Source: Globobulimina sp. (taxonomy: Eukaryota > Foraminifera > Rotaliida). Taken from it: a DNA stretch of 6,807 nt. The notes below the pieces were generated by a model. It searched no databases, was not told where the DNA came from, and saw only the letters and a program-made list of their open reading frames with translations. Below are positions 1 to 5,749 of this stretch, piece after piece. Both the position numbers and the translations under genes were made by a program. Position 1 is the first letter of the stretch. The number at the start of each line of letters is the position of its first letter. The DNA lies in contig PIVH01000235.1 of assembly GCA_003354225.1 (NCBI GenBank), forward strand, positions 1-6,807, read 5' to 3'.

Positions 1-1081
1 TTTCTCTTTCTGTTTTTTGCGATGCAATAATGTTTCCTTTCGGCGCAGACGGTGCAGCTCCGGGTTCTACCTCCAATTCCGCGCCTGGTTCCACCTCCAT
101 TTCCATTTTCATTTTATTATCAAATTGATTATGATTATGGCTCCCATTTAGCACAAGATCATAATGTTTATTTGCTTTGCTATCATCATTATTATTAACA
201 TTAATATTTGCATTCTGTTCTGCATTCGGATGAATTACAATATTTTGAATATTTTGTATATTTGGCGGTGTCACCACAGAATTATTATTATTATTTGGAT
301 GAGATTTGATCTGTTCGTGTTGCAGTATTTGAATCCATGCTTTTCTATTTTGTCGATCCGATGCTTTGAATATAAATTTAGATTTTGTGGCTGTATTATA
401 TAAAATAAATTCACCGCATGTCGTATGATTTGGTTGTATGTCAATGTCATCGTCGATTATAACACTCTCTGTTGGATGTATATATTCTTTCTTTTGTTTA
501 AATGTAAATAATGTGATGTCCTCGGTATTCATATCCAAAACGACCCATCTGCGCCGCCATGATTTTAAATATCGCGATTTCTTATCCAGCCATCCTTCCT
601 TTAATATATGTTTAACCACAGTATTATTATTAATATTATTGTTACCATGAAATGCCTGCTTCATATCATCCAAATCCTGCTGCAATTTGTTTATTTGATC
701 TTTCTCATTCAAATCATTCGCCTCTCTTTGTTGTTGTTTCTTATCTGAATCATTTATTATGTGTGGCTCAAACTGTTTGTTTTTAATCTTAATCTGATTG
801 ACAGCATCTTTTAGTTCAGAATGTAATGAGATAAATGTTTGTTGTAATGTTTGTATTTGTTGATTATCGATATCTGTGATCTTGTTAAAATTAGATTTAA
901 TGGATCGACATAGTGACGTTCCATCGCGTATATGCGATGTCATGGTTTTTCTGAATTGAAGGGTATCCCGCTCGGTGCCAAGGATAGAAATACATTGTTC
1001 ACATTGCGACTTGGCTTCAAACAATTTGTCCAAATCGATGCTGATTGCTTCGTATCTATTTTTATATCCAAATTGTGCCAT
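1..1081 (-). CDS. Syntaxin-like N-terminus plus PH domain protein (3' end beyond window)
   Basis: Seen: an unbroken frame of 360 codons on the minus strand from ATG at 1081-1079 to the left edge, with no stop; an in-frame TGA two codons upstream supports this start. Residues about 10-103 are helical and carry an LGT-x-x-D-T-x-x-x-R motif (34-44), as in the Habc region of Pep12/syntaxin-7 type SNAREs. Residues 111-145 form a charged coiled coil. Residues 159-255 are a PH domain: opening KEGWLDKKS, basic KSWRRRWVVL in beta1-beta2, and the invariant Trp of the last helix at W249 (RKAWIQIL). The basic cluster fits the K-x(n)-K/R-x-R pattern of phosphoinositide binders. Asn runs lie at 147-153 and 263-267, followed by a low-complexity tail rich in M, E, P and A. 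Inferred role: a peripheral membrane adaptor in endosomal or other vesicle traffic, recruited by phosphoinositides. No SNARE central-layer Gln or membrane anchor is visible in this part. The PH call is firm; the syntaxin-like call is moderate. Confidence 0.85.
   Translation of the reverse strand, partial: MAQFGYKNRYEAISIDLDKLFEAKSQCEQCISILGTERDTLQFRKTMTSHIRDGTSLCRSIKSNFNKITDIDNQQIQTLQQTFISLHSELKDAVNQIKIKNKQFEPHIINDSDKKQQQREANDLNEKDQINKLQQDLDDMKQAFHGNNNINNNTVVKHILKEGWLDKKSRYLKSWRRRWVVLDMNTEDITLFTFKQKKEYIHPTESVIIDDDIDIQPNHTTCGEFILYNTATKSKFIFKASDRQNRKAWIQILQHEQIKSHPNNNNNSVVTPPNIQNIQNIVIHPNAEQNANINVNNNDDSKANKHYDLVLNGSHNHNQFDNKMKMEMEVEPGAELEVEPGAAPSAPKGNIIASQKTERE
281..295 (-). repeat. (AAT)5 microsatellite coding five Asn
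   Basis: Five tandem ATT units on the plus strand, read as AAT on the coding strand, give Asn 263-267 just after the PH domain. It is an in-frame trinucleotide repeat, so length changes would keep the frame. Confidence 0.8.
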
Positions 1082-1263
1082 TATTCAAAGTGGTTTTTTG
1101 TTCGCGTTTTCGTTTTCACAAAAACGATATCAACTCCTCCAAATCTCGTGCAGCTGCTTACTCACTTTTTTTATTTGAATTTCATAATTCTATTCTATTA
1201 TTCACAAATATTCTATTTTTGTATAGAATTGATTTTAGCACCTAACGTTTACATTAATTACAA
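1082..1263. promoter_or_regulatory. Divergent promoter region between the PH gene and the ubiquitin-like gene
   Basis: The two start codons point away from each other across 182 bp, so both promoters and both 5' leaders must fit here. The stretch is AT-rich and holds 8-bp inverted arms, AATTCTAT at 1186-1193 and ATAGAATT at 1223-1230, plus two further ATTCTAT copies at 1192-1198 and 1210-1216. No clear TATA box or known factor site was recognised. That it acts as a promoter is inferred from gene arrangement only. Confidence 0.55.
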
Positions 1264-2054
1264 ATGGATATTACGCTTCAAATTTATCACCATCACTTTA
1301 TGTCTGACAAAAGGCATCATTTAAAGGTTAAAATAAAGAGTGTCAACTCCATTTTAGAACTAAAGGAAGCAATTTCACAGCAATTCATCTCAAAAATAAA
1401 TTATTTTATTGCTCCGCCTCAATTCCAATCAATAATTCTTCATGGAAAAATATTTGATGATTTACAAACAGTGCAACAATTAGTATCCTCCTCACAATCA
1501 AATAATAATAATAATACTGTATTTCCTACAAATATTAAACAAGGACAAATTATATTATTACAATGGCCGCGAACGGACTTACATTTAAGACAAATACATA
1601 ATGTCATAACAGATTCATCATCAAAAGAAATTCATCCATTCACATTATGTAAAAAACTTAAAATTTCAATGACTCGGTTTGTTTTACTATTCTCTTTTTC
1701 TCTTTCTTTTTCTTAATTGTTTATAATATATTTAGATTCATGAAAATCATTCATTTTTTAGAGTCGGCGGGATGTTTAAGAATAGAATCAGCACCACATA
1801 TAAATACACATTTAAATCATTTATCAAGAATGGAAGAAGAAGATAACAACCAATCACATTTAACTGAATCAACACAATTACAAAATGTTTCTCCATCTCA
1901 CTCTCACTCTCTATCCTTTTCTTTGAGTGACATTGATACAGATTTATTACGCTCTTTCCTTACCACTGTTAATGAACTCTCACTCGCTCAACAACTACTT
2001 GCACTCAATGATGATGCTGATGATGATGAACAAGAACATAAAGATGATGAATGA
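1264..2054 (+). CDS. Ubiquitin-like domain protein with acidic tail, two exons
   Basis: Spliced CDS is 1264-1676 joined to 1736-2054, 732 nt, 243 aa, ending TGA. Residues 1-103 look like a ubiquitin-like beta-grasp fold: strand DITLQIYHH (2-10), strand LKVKIKSV (20-27), helix SILELKEAISQQF (29-41), the IILHGKIFDD turn (57-66) matching the usual 'G-K-x-x-x-D' of such domains, helix TVQQL, and a last strand GQIILLQW (94-101). A Ser/Gln/Asn loop (75-84) is inserted before the last strand. No terminal Gly-Gly follows, so it is probably an adaptor carrying a built-in ubiquitin-like domain, not a conjugated modifier. The rest (104-243) is unrecognised: a helical stretch across the splice point (around MTRFMKIIHFLES), a Ser/His-rich stretch near 175-190, a helix LLRSFLTTVNELSLAQQLL, and an Asp/Glu-rich end. 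Without the splice the frame stops after 150 codons in a low-quality FSFSLSFS tail. The fold assignment is by eye; partner and pathway are unknown. Confidence 0.72.
1501..1515 (+). repeat. (AAT)5 microsatellite coding five Asn
   Basis: Five tandem AAT units encode Asn 80-84 in the loop before the last strand of the ubiquitin-like domain. The same unit number and codon occur in the neighbouring PH gene, a sign of shared genome-wide Asn-tract expansion. Confidence 0.8.
1677..1735 (+). other. Spliceosomal intron, 59 nt, in the ubiquitin-like gene
   Basis: The boundaries read ACTCG|GTTTGT and ATTTAG|ATTC. The intron is phase 2: CG from exon 1 plus A from exon 2 makes an Arg codon (138), and the frame then stays open to the TGA at 2054. 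The interior is pyrimidine-rich, with CTTAAT about 20 nt before the acceptor as a possible branch point. An earlier donor at 1649 (GTAAAA) would give a stop within two codons, so it was not chosen. Confidence 0.7.
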
Positions 2055-2160
2055 CTTTTTTGTAATTTGTTTTAATTTTATTTAAATTGTTTTGCCACAA
2101 CGGATAATGAATCCAAAAAAACAGTTGAAAAAAGCCAAAAACTGAAAAACTAATTATATA

Positions 2161-3795
2161 ATGGAACCTCAATTTTCAAGTCCCACACAAGAAGAACCAA
2201 TGAAATTGTTGGTTCATAACGTTTCTCATGCCGACCTCTGTGTTACCATTCAGCCATCCTCTGTTATTGGAATTAATCAAAACAGAGAACTAATGGCAAG
2301 ACCACGATCCTCCCGCTTTAAGCATGTCTGCGATGAAATACTAACTGCAATCAAAAAAGGTGCAAAATATGATGGCATCACATACAACGATCAACAGAAC
2401 AAAGCAAAATATGTTGGTTTTATTTTCGATCCACCGCAACGTTTATGCTCATGGAGCGATTTTACAATACGAGACCCAAACACTAGAACCATATCCGACT
2501 CATTATCATGCCAAATTGTACGCGTATTCTTCCCTTTAATGAGTGTAATTGTGCCCAAATGGATATCATTGGTATCATTCCCCACATTCCATACAACCAT
2601 ATTCCATGATATTATTCGCGCGCCAGTCGTACCAAAATATGACCTCAATTCAAATAACGAAATTGAATGTTGTTCCATTGCAAGCGATCAAAATAACTAT
2701 TTGGAGCATATGGAAGAAATGAAAATGGAGTTCAACACCATTTATAAATTATATATAGTCTCCGGTGCCGGACACCCTTTAAACAAAAAGAAAATATATT
2801 ATCAGGACGACTCGACCCAGCAATTAGCGCAGTTATTATGCAGATTTATCAAAGATTTCTATCCACAAATTATCGTCAAACAATTCTTTAGTGAGCAAGA
2901 CATATTCCACTATTTCGAAAATATAAAGTTTGTCCACTCTCAGTTGCGTCCAGCCATCGACAAAGAGCGAGCATCATTGGCCTCCATCCATGGCAAGCAT
3001 TGGGCGAAATATTTCAATCTATCCATTACACTCTGTGATGGAACGCCGGCTCGTTTGTCTGCCATCATTCAAGGTTTGCGATCCTTTAAACCCGACATGT
3101 TGCACATGTTTAGACGCAAATCATTATGGGTTGATTTCCCCGCAGTGGATAAGTTATGGGAAACAGATTTTGAATTCTTAAAATTTAATCAGATGGAAAC
3201 TTATCCCGCCATCCCTTTGCATGAAATACATGAGGAAACCATATTGAATGTGGTGGACGAAATGCGTAAATGGAAGAAAGCTTTTATTGAGTCAGCGGTC
3301 AGAAATGGACAGTCTGAAATGAGTCGTTTTTGGTTAAGGAAAACGCACCAACCGGTATTGGCTGTGTTGTCTGTGCAGAAAAGCTGTGATAAACAAGCAA
3401 CTTATTACAGAGGGGTCAATGTCGAAGTGTCTATGCCCACTGGTTCTTTGTGTGCTGAACGCAATGCGATTGGCACTGCGCTTGCTGCCGATCCTTCGCT
3501 GAGAAGAGAACATTTTAAAATGATTGCGGTGCTGTTTATGGGTGAATTGGATAAAGATAAATCAGCAAATACTGTGCCGAATACTCCGCTGATAAATGGT
3601 ATGAGTGCAATGACACCGATTAGCAAAAGAACATCTTATATACAGGAATTCGAACCGGATGATTGTAATCCAAGGGGACCATGTGGAAGTTGTATGGAAT
3701 GGTTGACTAAAATTTCCCAATGTAATCCGACTTTTAAGGTGATTACATTTTCGAGTAGAGCTCTCGAAGAGGTCATTGTAAGGAATTTACAATAA
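2161..3795 (+). CDS. Cytidine-deaminase-like zinc enzyme with large N-terminal region
   Basis: Single-exon gene, 544 aa, ATG in an ATAATGG context, 107 bp after the preceding stop. The C-terminal part (about 385-544) is a deaminase fold of the cytidine deaminase/blasticidin-S deaminase type: G418-x-N420-V-E422, then C431-A-E433 (zinc ligand and proton shuttle), then P507-C508-x-x-C511 (two more zinc ligands). A Cys rather than His in the first motif fits tetrameric cytidine deaminases more than APOBEC or dCMP deaminases. The gap between the zinc motifs (about 75 residues) is longer than usual for cytidine deaminase, owing to a loop near 460-500 rich in Asn, Thr, Ser and Pro. The first 380 residues match nothing I recognise; they contain an SGAGHPLN patch (201-208) after a strand-like KLYIV, and a DGTPARLSAIIQGLR patch (293-307). 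Typical cytidine deaminases are about 130-150 aa, so most of this protein is extra. Catalysis on a free cytidine-type base is likely by family; the exact substrate (nucleoside, nucleotide or RNA) is open. Confidence 0.85.
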   Translation: MEPQFSSPTQEEPMKLLVHNVSHADLCVTIQPSSVIGINQNRELMARPRSSRFKHVCDEILTAIKKGAKYDGITYNDQQNKAKYVGFIFDPPQRLCSWSDFTIRDPNTRTISDSLSCQIVRVFFPLMSVIVPKWISLVSFPTFHTTIFHDIIRAPVVPKYDLNSNNEIECCSIASDQNNYLEHMEEMKMEFNTIYKLYIVSGAGHPLNKKKIYYQDDSTQQLAQLLCRFIKDFYPQIIVKQFFSEQDIFHYFENIKFVHSQLRPAIDKERASLASIHGKHWAKYFNLSITLCDGTPARLSAIIQGLRSFKPDMLHMFRRKSLWVDFPAVDKLWETDFEFLKFNQMETYPAIPLHEIHEETILNVVDEMRKWKKAFIESAVRNGQSEMSRFWLRKTHQPVLAVLSVQKSCDKQATYYRGVNVEVSMPTGSLCAERNAIGTALAADPSLRREHFKMIAVLFMGELDKDKSANTVPNTPLINGMSAMTPISKRTSYIQEFEPDDCNPRGPCGSCMEWLTKISQCNPTFKVITFSSRALEEVIVRNLQ

Positions 3796-3978
3796 TTAAT
3801 ATAACATTATTTAAATTCTTTTTTTTTGTATTTTTTGCGTGTACGTTTGTTATTTAAAAGGGCGGGAAGGATATTAATTGTATACTTACTTGCTTCAAGG
3901 TAATTATAACCACATTTCATACATATTTTCAAAATATCCCTTCCATCTTTTGCCCTCTCACTTTTCCATTTTTCGCTG

Positions 3979-3992
3979 GTGTGTGTGTGTGT
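3979..3992. repeat. (GT)7 dinucleotide repeat
   Basis: Seven uninterrupted GT units within the convergent 3' region. It would read as UG-rich RNA in the deaminase transcript and CA-rich RNA in the opposite one. Confidence 0.85.
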
Positions 3993-3995
3993 TTT

Positions 3996-4017
3996 AATTG
4001 TTGTTTAAATAACAATT
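3996..4017. repeat. Inverted repeat, 7-bp arms, 8-nt loop
   Basis: AATTGTT (3996-4002) and AACAATT (4011-4017) are perfect reverse complements around an 8-nt AT-rich loop. It sits directly after the (GT)7 tract and just before the candidate polyadenylation signals. It may mark transcript ends, but AT-rich DNA produces such arms by chance. Confidence 0.5.
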
Positions 4018-4027
4018 ATTAAAATAA

Positions 4028-4033
4028 TTTATT
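4028..4033 (-). promoter_or_regulatory. Candidate polyadenylation signal AATAAA of the amidohydrolase gene
   Basis: TTTATT on the plus strand reads AATAAA on the minus strand, 136 nt past the amidohydrolase stop codon. It is the first exact match after that stop. Such hexamers are common in AT-rich sequence. Confidence 0.4.
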
Positions 4034-4168
4034 ATTGTATACTACCTTATCTTAAAGTTACTAAACTACATAAATACTCATTTGTTTTGTTACATTTCAC
4101 TATGCACGACTACGTATGTATATATATAAAAAAACAAAAACAATTTGAAGTTTCGACAAATTAAACTT

Positions 4169-5672
4169 TCAATCAGTCCATTTTACCAATCTTTCTAGCA
4201 CTAATGTAGTAAATATTTGCGCACCGACAGGTAAACATCTTTCATCCAATCTAAAGTCACAGGAATGATGTACAAATGTTTTATCCCCATCCACACCGCA
4301 TCCCAACAAGAAGAAACATCCCGGCCTTTCCTGTAAAAAGAATCCAAAATCCTCAGAAATCATAGTTTTATAATATTCGTCATTTATAACACCACTTTCA
4401 AAGTTATCAATATTTGCCGATGGTATAACCTGATTTATAGATTTCCTCACCAAATCACAGCATTCTTTATTCCGATTAATAACGGGCGGAAACAGTGGCG
4501 TAGTTTGTTTATATTCAATTTTAACACTAAAACTCTGTTCGATTCCAATACAAATCTTCCTAACCCTTTGCATCAATACTTCGTAATCATTACTATCAAA
4601 CCATCGCATAGTCCCATAAAGACTCCCTTTATCCGCAATAACATTTGCTTTATATCCACTGGATATTTTACCAATAGTTAATACAGCGGATTTAAGAGGA
4701 TTCAAATTGCGCGATACAATGGTATGTAACTGTTGGGTCAAATGACTGATCGCAACAATCACATCATTTGTATTTTGAGGTATTGCTCCATGACCACCTT
4801 TGCCATGAACATCAATCTCAAACATAATACAGCCAGCCATCACTGCTCCATTTACAACACGTAAACTGCCAAATTTATCATAGGACCATACGTGTAAACC
4901 ATAAACTTGATCCACATATGGTTCAGACAAAATATTGCCTTCTTCGATCATTTTCTGTGCGCCAGCACCGCCCTCTTCGCCTGGTTGAAATACAAATTTT
5001 ACACTGCCATGCAATAAGTGTTTAAGTGAGGATAAGATCTTTGCTGCACCACACAAAATGGCTACGTGTGCGTCATGGCCACAGGCATGCATTACACCTT
5101 TGTTTTTCGATATAAATTTCTCATTTTCTGCTGTTTTACGTTCTTCAATGGGTAAAGCATCCATATCTAATACATAGACATGCAGCAAAGTGCAAGGATG
5201 GAGTAATAAAATGGACATACTTTACATACCGGCTCTAAGCATAATGCATGGTCCATCATGATCGCCTTTAAGCAATCCAACCACACCGGTACCCGCTACT
5301 TTTGTTTTCGTCTCGATTCCTAAATCGCGGAGATATGCTTCAATGTTATTGGCCGTGTTTTCTTCTTTAAATTTTAGTTCTGGATTGGTATGGAAATAGC
5401 GCCGGATTTGTTTTATTTCCTCTCTAAATATTATATATTGGCAATATGAATCAGAATATCAACGATGAATGAAAAATAAAATAAAATGATGTGTTTATTA
5501 TTGAATACCGTATGTCAAACACTTGCGGCGAGATCACGATTGGGAATTTTGTGTTAAAATATTCTTTAATGTCTGATTCTGATGTGGTTGATTTTATTGC
5601 TATTTGTTGTTGTTTTTCGTCGTTTTTATTTTCCTTTGATTCATTTGTTTGTGGTTGCTGTTCATTGCCCAT
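4169..5672 (-). CDS. M20D family metal-dependent amidohydrolase (ILR1/hippurate hydrolase type), three exons
   Basis: Exons 5672-5509, 5423-5230 and 5166-4169 join to 1356 nt, 451 aa, TGA stop. It probably cleaves N-acyl amino acids (hippurate, acyl-amino acid or auxin-conjugate type amides) using two metal ions. Visible family landmarks: [11 protein letters not shown] (61-71), GTGVVGLL (99-106), [11 protein letters not shown] (118-128), [10 protein letters not shown] (145-154), PGEEGGAGA (181-189), GLHVW (209-213), a dimerisation domain near 235-345 opening [15 protein letters not shown], and HHS-x-DF-x-LDE near the end. Expected metal ligands C148, H150, E184, H211 and H420 and the general base E183 are all present, so the enzyme looks active. 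Plant homologues carry a signal peptide and often an ER-retention tail; here the first 50 residues are hydrophilic ([12 protein letters not shown]...) and the end is VKWTD, so it is probably cytosolic. Gly2 could be myristoylated, but Gln at position 6 makes that weak. The exact substrate cannot be read from sequence. It is divergent with the membrane-protein gene 65 bp away. Confidence 0.92.
5167..5229 (-). other. Spliceosomal intron, 63 nt (second intron of the amidohydrolase gene)
   Basis: The donor is GCCG|GTATGT at 5230/5229 and the acceptor GTATTAG|ATATGG at 5167/5166, coding strand. It is phase 1 and splits the GAT codon of D120, so splicing rebuilds the family motif R-A-D-M-D-A-L-P. 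Reading through instead gives an internal ATG at 5218 and a shortened protein lacking the N-terminal motifs. Confidence 0.93.
5424..5508 (-). other. Spliceosomal intron, 85 nt (first intron of the amidohydrolase gene)
   Basis: The donor is ATACG|GTATTC at 5509/5508 and the acceptor ATATTTAG|AGAGG at 5424/5423, coding strand. It is phase 2: CG plus A forms Arg55 and leads into [16 protein letters not shown], the expected start of the catalytic domain. CTGAT lies some 35 nt before the acceptor as a possible branch point. Confidence 0.88.
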
Positions 5673-5749
5673 TCTCTATTCAAGAAAAACTTCACTAAAA
5701 CTATTTTCAATTTTTCATTCCGCTCAGTTAACTGATCATGGGCAATGAA
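5661..5749. repeat. Perfect 12-bp inverted repeat covering both divergent start codons
   Basis: TTCATTGCCCAT (5661-5672) and ATGGGCAATGAA (5738-5749) are exact reverse complements separated by 65 bp. Each arm is the first four codons (Met-Gly-Asn-Glu) of one of the two divergent genes. Identity stops exactly at the end of codon 4 on the gene side and at the ATG on the promoter side. Confidence 0.9.
5673..5737. promoter_or_regulatory. 65-bp bidirectional promoter and 5' leader region
   Basis: Only 65 bp separate the start codons of the amidohydrolase (minus) and the two-segment membrane protein (plus). Both leaders and any core promoter must fit here, or the transcripts must start inside each other's coding region. 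The stretch is T-rich in its second half and ends AACTGATC before the ATG. No TATA box was recognised. Function is inferred from position. Confidence 0.6.

Larger units (their letters stand above)
3796..4168. other. Gene-free convergent 3' region (373 bp)
   Basis: This lies between the stop codons of the deaminase-like gene (plus) and the amidohydrolase gene (minus), so it holds both 3' untranslated regions. I see no coding frame with protein-like composition. It contains T-rich runs after 3820, a (GT)7 tract, a hairpin, and candidate polyadenylation signals: ATTAAA at 4018-4023 on the plus strand and AATAAA on the minus strand (TTTATT at 4028-4033). The two signals almost touch, so the two transcripts may overlap at their ends. 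Confidence 0.6.

Noticed and set aside
164-1245. Several plus-strand open frames (for example 164-403, 438-650, 932-1324, 975-1178, 1045-1245)
   Set aside because: They are rich in Cys, Ile and Phe, overlap one another, and lie opposite the minus-strand PH gene, whose frame has clear domain content.
1649-1735. Alternative intron using the GTAAAA donor at 1649
   Set aside because: The donor looks more canonical, but joining to 1736 gives an immediate stop, whereas the 1677 donor keeps a long frame.
1740-2054. A separate 104-aa gene starting at the ATG at 1740
   Set aside because: It starts five bases after a good acceptor, in frame with the upstream exon, and has no promoter gap; better explained as exon 2.
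2391-2678. Minus-strand open frame opposite the deaminase-like gene
   Set aside because: No recognisable motif; it is a reverse-strand shadow of a long, well-supported coding frame. The same holds for 3405-3626 (minus) and 2930-3181 (plus, other frame).
5166-5218. Start of the amidohydrolase at the internal ATG at 5218
   Set aside because: That frame begins inside an intron and lacks the IRR-x-FH-x-NPEL and GTGVVG motifs, which are present upstream in two spliced exons.
5491-5748. Plus-strand open frame across the amidohydrolase first exon
   Set aside because: Cys/Phe/Ser-rich composition opposite a supported exon and across the divergent promoter; no motif.
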